NCBI GenBank assembly: GCA_963725395.1
Contig: CAVRYH010000002.1
Location: 372,001 to 436,000 of the forward strand
DNA length: 64,000 nucleotides
Direction of reading: 5' to 3'
From: Bog-756 sp963725395
Lineage (GTDB): Bacteria > Actinomycetota > Acidimicrobiia > Acidimicrobiales > RAAP-2
Positions 50,422 to 59,736 of the stretch are shown one piece after another. The position numbers were made by a program, and so were the translations under genes. Positions within the stretch are counted from its first letter, which is position 1, and each line of letters begins with the position of its first letter. The notes beneath the pieces are model-generated. The model did not search any database and had not been told where the DNA came from. It worked only from the letters and a program-made list of their open reading frames with translations.

Positions 50422-51394
50422 AGGCCGCGCGAATAGGTGACCATCCACCGGTCGTTGTGATGGCCCAGATTTGATTCTGGGTGCGTCCCAAACCAACGAC
50501 CAAGTGGAGGTCAGTGACATCATCCGCGCACTCGAGCCCGAAGTGGTAGATGCCGTGTGGGCGGCAGTGAAACCCCTGCTCCCAGCCCCGGATCGCTCCC
50601 ACCCCCTGGGCTGTCACCGACCGAGGATTCCCGACCGGGTGTGCTTCGAAGCGATGCTCATCCGCCTGGTCACCGGCTGCTCGTGGGTGGACGCCGAACG
50701 CCTGATCGGAGGGAAGGTCTCGGACACCACCCTCCGGGCCCGCCGAGACGAATGGGAGGTGGCCGGGGTGTTCGACACGCTGGTGGACGAGGCCCTGAGC
50801 GCGTACGACAAGATCGTCGGTCTGGACCTCACAGAGACCGCCGTCGACGGCTCCCAGCACAAGGCCCCGATGGGTGGTGAAGGAACCGGCCCGAACCCCA
50901 CTGACCGGGGAAAATCAGGGTGGAAGTGGTCTCTGCTCACCGACCGCTCTGGCATCCCCATCGCCTGGGCCACCGACGGCGCCAACCGCCACGACACCGT
51001 CCTGTTCGACGCCACACTGGTGCCGGCCGTGCAGCGAGGACTCCTGACCGATATCGAAACCCTCCATCTCGACCGCGGCTACGACTCCACGGCTGTGCGG
51101 TCCACATGCCAGGGCCTCGGTCTGGCCGATGTCCTCTGCGCCCGACAGCGACGGGATGGATCACAGCCGGGCAAGAAACGAACGCCCAGACACCGTCCTC
51201 TGGGCATGCGCTGGCCCGTCGAGCGGACCAACTCCTGGCTGTCCAACTTCGGACAGCTCCGGCGCAGTACGGACCGCAAGATCGCCCATCGGCTGGCTCA
51301 GTTGGCGCTGGCCATCACCCTGCTCATCACGGCGAAGCTCATCGACTGGCGAGATCGCTGGGCGGTCTGACCCAGCCACCTATCCGCGGTAGCT
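50422..51394 (+). mobile_element. IS5-family insertion sequence
   Basis: 973 bp. Ends are imperfect 20-bp inverted repeats (14 of 20 match) sharing the core GATAGGTG-like block (GAATAGGTG left, GGATAGGTG right, inverted). Flanked by a direct repeat CTAAG (50417-50421 and 51395-51399), which contains the CTAA (YTAR) target typical of IS5 elements. One transposase gene fills it. It sits between the GT2-GtrA gene and the second GH5-like gene and breaks no visible gene. Confidence 0.82.
50471..51370 (+). CDS. IS5-family DDE transposase
   Basis: 299 residues. An N-terminal DUF4096-like domain (VWAAVKPLLPAPDRSHPLG, RVCFEAMLIRLVTGCSWVDAE) is followed by the DDE core: first Asp in ETAVDGSQHKAP, second in LHLDRGYDS, Glu in RWPVERTNSWLSNF. 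Intact and full length, so the element may be active. GTG/ATG choice at the start is uncertain by a few codons (MILGASQTND used). Confidence 0.88.
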   Translation: MILGASQTNDQVEVSDIIRALEPEVVDAVWAAVKPLLPAPDRSHPLGCHRPRIPDRVCFEAMLIRLVTGCSWVDAERLIGGKVSDTTLRARRDEWEVAGVFDTLVDEALSAYDKIVGLDLTETAVDGSQHKAPMGGEGTGPNPTDRGKSGWKWSLLTDRSGIPIAWATDGANRHDTVLFDATLVPAVQRGLLTDIETLHLDRGYDSTAVRSTCQGLGLADVLCARQRRDGSQPGKKRTPRHRPLGMRWPVERTNSWLSNFGQLRRSTDRKIAHRLAQLALAITLLITAKLIDWRDRWAV

Positions 51395-51658
51395 CTAAGT
51401 CGGGACTCCGACCTCGCCCGGACGGCCGTCCGAATGGTGGTTGGCGATCGCGAGCTGCCAGCCCCCGGATCGGGCTTTCGCATCCTTCGGCCCAGAGACA
51501 GCCTCTGCGGGAGTCGAGAGATCCGGCCGGCCCGGAGAGCCCTGGCCGCCCTCTTCGATTCGCGTCTCCCTGGGCGGATGGACTGTTCCCGACGGATCGG
51601 GTGACCCAGGCCGCGTGTAGATCAGTCGGAGCGGCCATCGAGTCCGAGTGTCGGCCTT

Positions 51659-52927
51659 TCACCCGACCGCTCCGCCGGCTTGCATGACAGGATCGCTCGG
51701 TGCGACGTCGTAGCTGCAGGCGGTGGAGAGCGACGGGACCCAGTTCCAGACAAGAAGCCCACTGCTCCCGGCGCTGAACTGCGCCTGCTTCTTGGCTTTG
51801 AATGCCGAGTTTCGAGCCGCATCAGTCATGCAGCCGGGGGAGGACCCTGCGACCAGGCCTGCCTCTCCGGCAATGATCGGCTTTCCCAGTGCCACCGATT
51901 GCTCGAGCCGAACGGGCATGCCCTCTTGGCCGCCCCCACCAATCGGCGCAGTCCCCCAGTAGTCGTGGTAGGAGAGGACATCGACGCCGGGGCTGGCCGA
52001 GACGTACTCGTAATCGGACCCTTGCGTGCCGCACTGTCCGCCACCCAGAAGGCCGCTTTCGACCAGGTGGTTGGGATCGAGCGCGTGGATCTCGCCACCG
52101 ACCATGTCGAAGAAGTGGCGGAGGGCCGCCGCGGCCGCGGCCTCATCGGGGCAGGTCTGGTGACCGCTGCAGTTACTCGGCTGGTACTGCCCGGGACAGG
52201 TCGAGGCCTCCGCTTCGGAGATCGGTTCCCACATACCCAGCGCCGGATAGTTCTTGAAATGCTCGACAATGTCCTGCAGGTAGGTCCAATAGGAAAGAGG
52301 AGTGAGTCCTCGACCATCTGTCGTCTCGGGACTGTTGATGACATCTTTGAATCCGGATTCGTACCAGGACGGATCCTGCCAATGGCCATTGTCGCAGGTG
52401 CCTCCTTGATCGGTGAGGACCACGATGAGCTTCTGGCCATAGGCCGCCGCCGCGTTGAAAACTCGTTCCAGCGGCCCCCAGCCGAGTTGACCGGTGTCGA
52501 CGTTGGTCGCCATCGATCCCTGGAACGCCCAGATCCGTACGAGCGAACTCGGAGGAAGCGAGGAGAACAGCTGGAGGAGTTGGTCTTCGCTCAGTTGGGC
52601 ACCACAGCCGGCATTGATGGTCCATTCGGAGGCGGCTTCGTAGGCATTCACGCCCACGAACCTGTAAGGAGACCCGTTCAGGTAGAGCTGGGTTCCGGAC
52701 GCCTGGATGTAGGGGGTGTCCGAGACCGCCATCGCTGATGCGATGTGCTCCGTCAAACTCAGAATCAGGATGGCCGACGCTGCCAGCACAGCAGGTAATT
52801 GCAACAGGTGGCTCATCCAACGACGACTCGGCCGCCGCCTCGAGGACGCGTACTCTGTCGGAGACCGCGTGGGGGTGGGCCCTGACGCAAGTGGCAGGCT
52901 CCCAGACTCCGCCGCTCGCCGAGACAT
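51659..52927 (-). CDS. Secreted GH5-like glycoside hydrolase (intact paralogue)
   Basis: 422 residues (start may lie at 52816, MSHLLQLPAV). A basic n-region and the hydrophobic stretch LPAVLAASAILILSL form a signal peptide or anchor. The hydrolase domain follows the paralogue at 20878 motif for motif: LVRIWAFQG, TDQGGTCDNGHWQDPSWY, GMWEPISEAEAS, DVLSYHDYW, PIIAGEAGL, LLVWNWVPS. It lacks the Thr/Pro linker of that copy. Presumed endo-acting on a beta-mannan or glucan outside the cell. The conserved Cys pairs suggest disulphides. Confidence 0.8.
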   Translation of the reverse strand: MSRRAAESGSLPLASGPTPTRSPTEYASSRRRPSRRWMSHLLQLPAVLAASAILILSLTEHIASAMAVSDTPYIQASGTQLYLNGSPYRFVGVNAYEAASEWTINAGCGAQLSEDQLLQLFSSLPPSSLVRIWAFQGSMATNVDTGQLGWGPLERVFNAAAAYGQKLIVVLTDQGGTCDNGHWQDPSWYESGFKDVINSPETTDGRGLTPLSYWTYLQDIVEHFKNYPALGMWEPISEAEASTCPGQYQPSNCSGHQTCPDEAAAAAALRHFFDMVGGEIHALDPNHLVESGLLGGGQCGTQGSDYEYVSASPGVDVLSYHDYWGTAPIGGGGQEGMPVRLEQSVALGKPIIAGEAGLVAGSSPGCMTDAARNSAFKAKKQAQFSAGSSGLLVWNWVPSLSTACSYDVAPSDPVMQAGGAVG

Positions 52928-53360
52928 CTGGCGCCTGGTGCGATGTGCCGGTCGTCCGATCAGCCTGCTCCTCTGCTGCCTCTGGCTCTGGCGGTCTTCC
53001 AGCTCACGAGAGTCGACTTGGTTCGCGTCGCGCGATGCAGTTCATCGACTTTTCGGCGTACCGAGCACTTTTTGCTCGACGCCCAGTAAGGCCCCCGCCG
53101 CTTAAGCCCTTGCACCGTTCAGTGTCTCCCGCCCGGCAGATCGCCGTCAACGGCCGTCACGCAAGGTTCATGTTGGGCGACCCGGCTGAGCTGAACGAGA
53201 CAAATCAGACACGAAGTGCGCTCGCCCGACCACTCATTGTCGATTGAACGACGGAATGTTGCGAGACCAAGTGTCGTGGCTGGTAAGCATCCCATTTTGG
53301 CGTTGGCACCCAGCGCGATAGGTCTGTATGTTGGGGACGGATGCGCCGGGAGAGGATCGC
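52928..53360. other. 433-base intergenic region
   Basis: Divergent promoter region of the GH5-like gene (minus) and the DUF2510-type gene (plus). A small perfect hairpin CGAGCA / TGCTCG (53062-53078) is present. No gene or PHO-phased repeat seen. Confidence 0.5.
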
Positions 53361-54356
53361 ATGGAGGAGCCCACAGGGTGGAGTTCGGACCCGTCTGGAC
53401 GGCACTGGGATCAAGACCTCCCAGGCGGTCGTCCGACGGTCGCCGTCGGAGGTGAAAGTGGCGAACCCGGCGCAGCAGCAGGACCATTCGGAGCGATGGG
53501 TGGCGAAGGATCTCGGACGGATTCCTCCGTCCCCGCCACGGTCGCCTACCTCGAGGGCTGGCACGCCGACCAAACGGGACGACACGAACTCAGGTACTAC
53601 GCCAAGGGTGCGCCCACGGTCTGGGTGAGCGACGACGGCCAGGTGTCCGAGGATCCGGCAGCCCCCGCAAGCCCGCCGATCCAGCCCCCGGAGCGAGCTT
53701 CGGGTCCGGGCAATGCTTCGGCATCGGACCTCGGGACCTCGGTTGCTTCGGACCAAACAGCGAGACCCGCGGGGTGGTATCGCAGCGCATCAGATCCTTC
53801 CGACGTCAGATATTGGGACGGAAGGGATTGGACCGAACAACGGGTCGGTGAATCCGACGGCCCGCATCAAGCGTCGTACGAGTCGAACGGCACACCGTCT
53901 CCGCCGATCGCTCCTGAGCCATCGGCAGAGCGAGAGGGTTGGCACCCTGATCCGTTTGGGCGCCATCGACTGCGATGGTTCACTTCCGGCGTGCCGACGA
54001 ACCATGTGAGCGACGGCAACGGGCGGGTCTTCGACGAATCGGACGGCCCCGTTGGACAGGAGCCTTCCGGCATCGAACGACCTCTGGTCGTGGAATCGCA
54101 CGACACCGACTCTTCTCCCGCTCTCGAAGCGGACTGGTACCTCGATCCTGACGACTCGACCCGGCTCCGGTACTGGGACGGTTCACGGTGGGCTCACCAC
54201 GACGACGAATCGATCGTCGGTTCGACTCCGGAGTCGGCATCCGAGGAGCAGGACGATCTCGTTTCGAAGCTGGAGAGGCTCGCTGCGCTTCGCAATTCCG
54301 GGGCCCTCACTCCGGACGAGTTCAGGGCGGCCAAGGACCACCTACTCAGAGCGTAA
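53361..54356 (+). CDS. Multi-DUF2510-like repeat protein with C-terminal SHOCT domain
   Basis: 331 residues; ATG 53361 has GGGAGAGG 5 bases upstream (an in-frame ATG at 53328 is weaker). It has four or five short WxxDPxxxxRxRYWDGxxW units: GWHADQTGRHELRYY, GWYRSASDPSDVRYWDGRDWT, GWHPDPFGRHRLRWF and DWYLDPDDSTRLRYWDGSRWA. This is the DUF2510 pattern common at N-termini of actinobacterial envelope proteins. The end (LVSKLERLAALRNSGALTP then DEFRAAKDHLL) is a SHOCT motif, used for oligomerisation. No membrane helix. Function unknown. Confidence 0.75.
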   Translation: MEEPTGWSSDPSGRHWDQDLPGGRPTVAVGGESGEPGAAAGPFGAMGGEGSRTDSSVPATVAYLEGWHADQTGRHELRYYAKGAPTVWVSDDGQVSEDPAAPASPPIQPPERASGPGNASASDLGTSVASDQTARPAGWYRSASDPSDVRYWDGRDWTEQRVGESDGPHQASYESNGTPSPPIAPEPSAEREGWHPDPFGRHRLRWFTSGVPTNHVSDGNGRVFDESDGPVGQEPSGIERPLVVESHDTDSSPALEADWYLDPDDSTRLRYWDGSRWAHHDDESIVGSTPESASEEQDDLVSKLERLAALRNSGALTPDEFRAAKDHLLRA

Positions 54357-54379
54357 GTAGTTAAGAGCGTAAGTAGTAC
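54349..54379 (+). repeat. Direct repeat across a stop codon
   Basis: AGAGCGTAAGTAGT occurs at 54349 and again 15-16 bases later, so the TAA stop of the DUF2510-like gene is duplicated. Probably slippage. Confidence 0.7.
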
Positions 54380-54822
54380 GGAGCCCGGCAAGGATTCTCG
54401 TCCGTCGGGTGCCTCGGCCGTCAGGGCCAGTCAATATGGGCACTAGGGAACCGGCGACCGCCCGTTCCTAGTGGGATCCGGTCACCACGGGTCCTGGGTA
54501 TCTGCTCACCGCCCGTCCCTGATGGGATCCGATCGTCGCGGTTCCTGGGGGGATGGATGCGGCGCGGTTGCGCCCTCACTCGCCGCTCTGGTGGCCCTCG
54601 AAGGTCGGGTACGCCCCTACGACGAGGGTCCGAAGGCCGATGTAGCGCAGCGTTCATCTATTCGTCAGGTATTGCGTACCTATTTAGTCATCTATTCGCC
54701 ATGCTTCGCCTTGGTGTTGAAAGGAAAGGCCATCCGGTCGCCTTCTAGGCGATCCGAACGGCGAGCAGACTCCTCGACGCACGCTGCACAACCCCGACCC
54801 GGCTCACGAGACGACGAACACA
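54357..54822. other. 466-base intergenic region with degenerate tandem repeat
   Basis: Holds two roughly 41-base copies (54457-54498 and 54508-54548) sharing ACCGCCCGT, GGGATCCG and TCCTGGG blocks, then sequence leading to the broken PstS-like gene. No gene recognised. Confidence 0.55.
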
Positions 54823-56431
54823 ATGAAGACCAAGAATCTCGGACGGCGTGCGGTAGCCGGAACGGTCGGGGTCGCCGCCCTGATCGCAACCCTGGGGATC
54901 GGTGCCGGCGTCGCCGGAGCCGTCCCCGCCGACCCTCCCGGGGGAGCGACGCCCGTCTATCCGAGCTTCGACAACGGCGTGGTGAGCGGCATCCGCAACA
55001 CCGGCTCCGACACCACCTTCTACATGATGCAGAAGATCGGTGACCTCTACACCAGCGCCGGTCTCTACGGCTGTACGTTGAACGCCGGCACCGAGGGGTC
55101 GCTCTACAACAGTGGCTTCACCTCGGCGCCGAGCAACGCCAACTACTACTGCCAGAAGGGCGCCAACATCACCACGACGGACACCGCCGACAACTGGGAC
55201 CGCACCGAGATCACCGAGGGCGTCGACGACGTCGGCTCGGGCGCCGGTCAGAGCCAGCTGTGCGGTGCCTCGGTGCTGGCCACGCCGCTTCCCGTCGACT
55301 TCTCCCGCTCGTCCAAGCCCGCGGGCACCGCGTGCTCGACCCTGGAGGAGACCGGCTACGCCAAGGACAGCGTTCCGCTCGAGGAGTTCGCGATCAACCC
55401 GGCCAACTTCGGCACGGCGGCGCCGTCCAGCCCCTACGCCTCGGTTAACGGCGGCAGCGTCGGTGACGTGGCCCAGGGATGGCTCCCGGGTAACCCGACC
55501 GGCGGTCCCTACACCGGCACGGCCTTCAGCAACATCTCCAACGCCGACAACGGCGGGGCAGCGAACAGCACGGCCTACCGCATCTGGTGCGCCACCGGCT
55601 CCACGCAGATCGACGACTGGGGCCAGCTGACCAATCTCGGTCCGAACCTGGCGGTGCCCAACGTGACGCTGACCAGCGGGTCCAACACGGCCACCATCAC
55701 CGGGTCGCTGCCCACCAGCATCGCTTCGGGCCAGGCCGTCACCGACCTGACCAACTCGGGCAACCTGGCCAATGGCACCACAGCGCCTCCAACGTCAACA
55801 CCGACGCCCCCGGCGATCCCAACTCAAGCACGGCCATCGGTGGGAACGCCGGTCCGCACATCATGTTGGAGAACAACGCCTCCAACGTAAGTGACTTTGC
55901 CACCGGCGATGTCCCGGGTGACTACGCCAGGCCATTGAGGTGGCGACGTCGCTCTACTACGAATCGAACGGCGTCTACACGACAAGCCCGTACTCGTACT
56001 CGGCCACCATCAACGGACAGCAGTACTCGGGATCCAAGTTGACCCTGAATGGGAAGACCCCGTCGAATGCCAACGTGCTCAACAACCTCTACCCGACGGC
56101 CAGGACACTGTTCAACATCTACAACACCAACACAGTCCGGGCTTCGACCGCCGGGTTCTCGAACTGGCTGTGCGACTCGCAGTCGGCGATCACCAAGGGG
56201 GCCGACAACTCGACTGGCATCAACTTCGACACCGAGTTGACCACCACCATCGGCTCGTTCGGCTTCATCCGCCTGACCGACCTCTGGGCGGTGGCCAGCG
56301 GCGGCAACACCCGTGCTGACAACGTGAGTGGAGGCAGTATCAACACCAGCTGCGCTTCGGCCCTCGACGGCTCGAGCACTGCGGGCAACCGTGAGCCCTC
56401 TGTCACCACGGTCGCCAACCCGGAGAGCTAG
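54823..56431 (+). pseudogene. Broken second copy of the PstS-like gene
   Basis: Starts MKTKNLGRRAVAGTVG and is identical at base level to the gene at 24501 over 922 bases. Then relative to that copy 211 bases are missing (join at about 55783, between ACAG and CGCCT), which shifts the frame to an early stop near 55890; the continuation (NVNTDAPGDPNSST, GPHIMLENNAS) is in a second frame; a further loss of CCAG near 55929 moves the rest (VATSLYYESNGVYTT to the end) into a third. The two changes do not restore the frame. The 3' part is diverged from copy 1, so only the 5' part was recently copied. Confidence 0.8.
54850..55771 (+). repeat. 922-bp duplicated segment, copy 2
   Basis: Partner of 24531-25452, apparently without a single difference; the first mismatch after the block is G to A at 55772. 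See copy 1. Confidence 0.85.
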
Positions 56432-57124
56432 TGGGCGCCGACGGGAGGTTGTCGAATAGCTCGCCAGAGTGGCGCGAGCCTTCCGCCGACACCGCACCCG
56501 GGTCCACGTCTGCGTCGGGCGTCCGTCCTCCGGCGATTCGGCCGAGGATTGACGTCGTGACCTGCCAAATTGATGACGCAACTGACGATGCACCACGCTC
56601 AGTGGCTGGTCGAAGGGGTATTTCGTCACTGTCACGACCGGCCGGAATTCCCCTTTGACCGGGTCGCCCACCCCGCCTACCATGACGCCGGAACACCGGT
56701 AGACCGCCATCCAGACCGGCGGTGCAGTGGAATGCAGGCGGACCACCCGGGGAGAGCCTTTGTTGGGGTATGACCAGTGGCCGGATCCGATCCGGGCGAG
56801 TGCGATCGTGAATACCACTCCTTGTGCTTCGAGGACTGATCATTCGCGTGTTCTCCCACCTGTTCGTGTACCGTTTGGTGCGGAGGTCGCACGTGGTGCG
56901 GTGATAGCTCAGACTCCCCGAAGGTTGGGGAGCGTCAAGTTCGAAGTTGCGTGTGGCGACGGGAGCCGCGCAACTCAAGATCCACCGGGTCCCCCGACGT
57001 TGGCTGCCCCCCTGCCCCTCGTGGTAGTCAGCGCCGGGGACCCGGCGGGCTCTCAGTCCCTCAACTGATCCCAGCCGGTCACCGAGGCAGCCAGCGGTTC
57101 TGCAGGCCGCCTGTCCTGACGGAC
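56432..57124. other. 693-base region without recognisable gene
   Basis: Open frames here have shadow-like composition and no motifs. The stretch near 56900 has a superficial tRNA-like look (GATAGCTCAG and GTTCGAA) but does not fold as a tRNA. Probably degraded intergenic sequence between the accessory island and leuD. Confidence 0.5.
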
Positions 57125-57718
57125 TCAGCGGGTGGTGGGAAGCCACGAGGCCCGGTGGGCCTCATAGGTATCGATCTCTTCTCTGTGCCTCAGCGTGAGG
57201 CCTATGTCGTCCCACCCGTTGAGTAGGCGGGCCCGGGTGAACTCGTCCATCGGGAAGGTGACGTCGATCCCCGCCGACGGTGCCTCCAGGGTGCCGCGCT
57301 CGATGTCGATGGTGATGAGCATGGCCGGCTCGGCCAGGACCGCATCGAGCAGCAGGCGGCCGGTCGGGGCGTCGACCTGCACCGGCACCAGACCGGCTTT
57401 GGTGCAGTTGTTGCGGAAGATGTCGCCGAACTTCGGGGAGACTACCGCCTCGAACCCGTAGTCCTGCAGGGCCCAGACGGCGTGCTCCCTCGACGAGCCG
57501 GTCCCGAAGTTCGGGCCGGCCACGAGGATGGTGGCCCCGGCGAACTCCTCCTGGTTGAGGACGAAATTCCGGTCGTCCCGCCATTCGGCGAACAGCCCGG
57601 CCCCGAACCCGGTCCGCTCCACCCGCTTCAGCCAGTCCGACGGGATGATCTGATCGGTGTCCACGTCGGAGCGGTCAAGCGGGACGGCCCTCCCGCTGAC
57701 CAGCTGCATGGCCTTCAT
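57125..57718 (-). CDS. leuD: 3-isopropylmalate dehydratase, small subunit
   Basis: 197 residues, EC 4.2.1.33 with LeuC: isomerises 2-isopropylmalate to 3-isopropylmalate in leucine synthesis. GRAVPLDRSDVDTDQIIPSDWLKRVERTGFG, GPNFGTGSSREHAVWALQDYGF (swivelling domain substrate loop) and SPKFGDIFRNNCTKAGL are family signatures. It starts 13 bases after leuC. Confidence 0.95.
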   Translation of the reverse strand: MKAMQLVSGRAVPLDRSDVDTDQIIPSDWLKRVERTGFGAGLFAEWRDDRNFVLNQEEFAGATILVAGPNFGTGSSREHAVWALQDYGFEAVVSPKFGDIFRNNCTKAGLVPVQVDAPTGRLLLDAVLAEPAMLITIDIERGTLEAPSAGIDVTFPMDEFTRARLLNGWDDIGLTLRHREEIDTYEAHRASWLPTTR

Positions 57719-57731
57719 CGTGCGGCCCCCA

Positions 57732-59150
57732 TCAGTCGAGGTCCCCCGGGGCGGCGAAGTGGCCGGCCACCGCCGTGGCCGCGGCCACGGCCGGCGACAC
57801 GAGGTGGGTGCGACCGCCCCGGCCCTGGCGACCCTCGAAGTTCCGGTTGGACGTGGATGCCGCCCGCTCGCCGGGTGCCAGCTTGTCCGGGTTCATGGCC
57901 AGGCACATCGAACAGCCGGGCTCCCGCCAGTCGAAGCCGGCCCCGGTGAACACGGCGTCGAGGCCCTCGGACTCGGCCTGGGCCTTCACCCGGTGCGACC
58001 CCGGGACGACTATGGCCCGCAGACCCGGTCTCACCGTTCTTCCCCGCAACACCTCGGCCGCAGCCCGCAGGTCCTCGATGCGTCCGTTGGTGCACGACCC
58101 GATGAACACGGTGTCCACGTCGACGTCCCGCAGGGGGGTGCCGGCCACCAATCCCATGTACTCGAGGGCCCGGTTGGCCGCGTCCTGCTCGGCGTCGCCT
58201 GTCAGTTCGGCCGGGTTCGGCACCGAGCCGTCGAGCCGGACCACCTGGGCGGGATTGGTCCCCCAGGTGACGAACGGGGCGAGTGCCGACGCGTCGAGTG
58301 TGACCTCGCGGTCGAAGCGGGCCTCTTCGTCGGTCGGCAGCGCCTGCCAGACCGACAGCGCCTCATCCCAGGCCGCACCCTTGGGGGCGTGGTCGCGCCC
58401 CTCGAGGTAGGCGAACGTGGTGTCGTCCGGGGCGATCATCCCTGCCCGCGCCCCGGCCTCGATGGACATGTTGCAGACGGTCATCCTCCCCTCCATGGAC
58501 AGCGAGCGGATGGCCCCGCCCCGGTACTCGATGATGTGGCCGGCGCCCCCGCCGGTCCCGATCTGGCCGATGACCGCCAGCACCAGGTCTTTGGCCGTCA
58601 CCCCGTCCGGGAGCTCGCCCTCCACCGTCACGGCCATGCTGGCCGGCCGCTGCTGGGGGAGCGTCTGGGTGGCCAGGACGTGCTCCACCTCGCTCGTGCC
58701 GATACCGAAGGCCAGGGCGCCGAATGCGCCGTGGGTGGAGGTGTGGCTGTCCCCGCACACGATGGTCATCCCCGGCTGGGTCAGACCCTGCTCGGGCCCG
58801 ATGATGTGGACGATCCCCTGGTTGGCGTCCCCCATCGGGTAGCAGGTGATGCTGAACTCCGCACAGTTGGATGCCAGGACCTCCAGCTGTCTGGCCGAGA
58901 TGGGGTCGGCCACCGGCTTGTCGATGTCGATGGTCGGGACATTGTGGTCGGCGGTGGCGATGGTCAGGTCGGGACGGTGGACGCCCCGGCCGGCGAGGCG
59001 CAGGCCGTCGAACGCCTGCGGGGAGGTGACCTCATGGACCAGGTGCATGTCGATGAAGAGCACGTCGGGCTCGAGGTCCCCACCGTGGTGGACGACGTGG
59101 CTGTCCCAGACTTTCTCGGACAGCGTCCGGGGGCGACGGCTCGGGCTCAT
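57732..59150 (-). CDS. leuC: 3-isopropylmalate dehydratase, large subunit
   Basis: 472 residues. Aconitase-family [4Fe-4S] ligands in FIGSCTNGRIEDL and EPGCSMCLAMN; VCGDSHTSTHGAFGALAFGIGTSEVEHVLATQ and NRNFEGRQGRGGRTHLVSPA are conserved. No leader peptide is seen upstream; greA ends 23 bases before the start, so leuCD may be read from the greA promoter. Confidence 0.96.
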   Translation of the reverse strand: MSPSRRPRTLSEKVWDSHVVHHGGDLEPDVLFIDMHLVHEVTSPQAFDGLRLAGRGVHRPDLTIATADHNVPTIDIDKPVADPISARQLEVLASNCAEFSITCYPMGDANQGIVHIIGPEQGLTQPGMTIVCGDSHTSTHGAFGALAFGIGTSEVEHVLATQTLPQQRPASMAVTVEGELPDGVTAKDLVLAVIGQIGTGGGAGHIIEYRGGAIRSLSMEGRMTVCNMSIEAGARAGMIAPDDTTFAYLEGRDHAPKGAAWDEALSVWQALPTDEEARFDREVTLDASALAPFVTWGTNPAQVVRLDGSVPNPAELTGDAEQDAANRALEYMGLVAGTPLRDVDVDTVFIGSCTNGRIEDLRAAAEVLRGRTVRPGLRAIVVPGSHRVKAQAESEGLDAVFTGAGFDWREPGCSMCLAMNPDKLAPGERAASTSNRNFEGRQGRGGRTHLVSPAVAAATAVAGHFAAPGDLD

Positions 59151-59173
59151 GAGGTTGCTGCTTCCATGGGGGG

Positions 59174-59659
59174 TCAGGTCCCTACGTTGACAATTTCGAC
59201 TTTGAGGGTACCGCCGGGAGCGGCGTACTCCACCGCGTCCCCCGCGGCGTGGCCCAGCAGCGCCTGGCCGAGAGGGGAGCCGGGGGAAACCACCGTCAGG
59301 TCACCCTGCCGCTCCTCGATCGACCCCACGAAGAAGTCGGTGGTGTCGTCCTCGTCGTCGCCCTCGTAGCGAAGCGTGACGACCGTGCCCGGTGCCACGA
59401 GCCCGTCCGAGGTCCGGTCGGGCTCCACGACGGTGGCCGTCTTCAACAGCCGCTGGAGCTGGCGGATCCTCGACTCCATCTTCCCCTGGGCGTCTTTGGC
59501 CGCGTGGTAGTCGCCGTTCTCCGACAGGTCACCGAGGGCGCGGGCCGACTCGATGGCGGCGGCGATCTCCACCCGCCCGCGAGTGGTCAGATCCTCCAGC
59601 TCCGCCTGGAGCCGCTCGTAGGTGTCGCGTGTCAGCTGGGCGTCGGTGGTGTCGCTCAC
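59174..59659 (-). CDS. greA: Transcription elongation factor GreA
   Basis: 161 residues from GTG 59659 (VSDTTDAQLTRDTYERLQAEL). N-terminal coiled coil with the acidic tip (ARALGDLSENGDYHAAKDAQGKMESRI) that enters the polymerase secondary channel to rescue backtracked complexes; C-terminal FKBP-like domain (VTLRYEGDDEDDTTDFFVGS, then SPLGQALLGHAAGDAVEYAAPGG). First of greA-leuC-leuD. Confidence 0.94.
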   Translation of the reverse strand: MSDTTDAQLTRDTYERLQAELEDLTTRGRVEIAAAIESARALGDLSENGDYHAAKDAQGKMESRIRQLQRLLKTATVVEPDRTSDGLVAPGTVVTLRYEGDDEDDTTDFFVGSIEERQGDLTVVSPGSPLGQALLGHAAGDAVEYAAPGGTLKVEIVNVGT

Positions 59660-59736
59660 GGTCCACCAGGCTAATGGTTGGGAATCACCCTTCAGAACGC
59701 CGGGGACCACCGGGCGCCTCACCCGGGTCCCCGAGC

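Noticed and set aside
53062..53078. CGAGCA/TGCTCG hairpin as a terminator
   Set aside because: The T-run is inside the loop rather than after the stem, and no gene ends just before it.
55922..56818. A 298-codon minus-strand frame over the broken PstS-like gene and the following gap
   Set aside because: Half of it is antisense to the conserved 3' part of the PstS-like gene; no signal or motif. A shared TWTRVR string with the decayed gene at 22484 is too short to mean homology.
56890..56960. tRNA-like stretch with GATAGCTCAG and GTTCGAA
   Set aside because: No 7-bp acceptor stem, no anticodon arm of the right size and no T-arm pairing could be drawn.
57657..59369. A 570-codon plus-strand frame opposite leuC and leuD
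   Set aside because: Antisense to two conserved enzymes; composition typical of a shadow frame.
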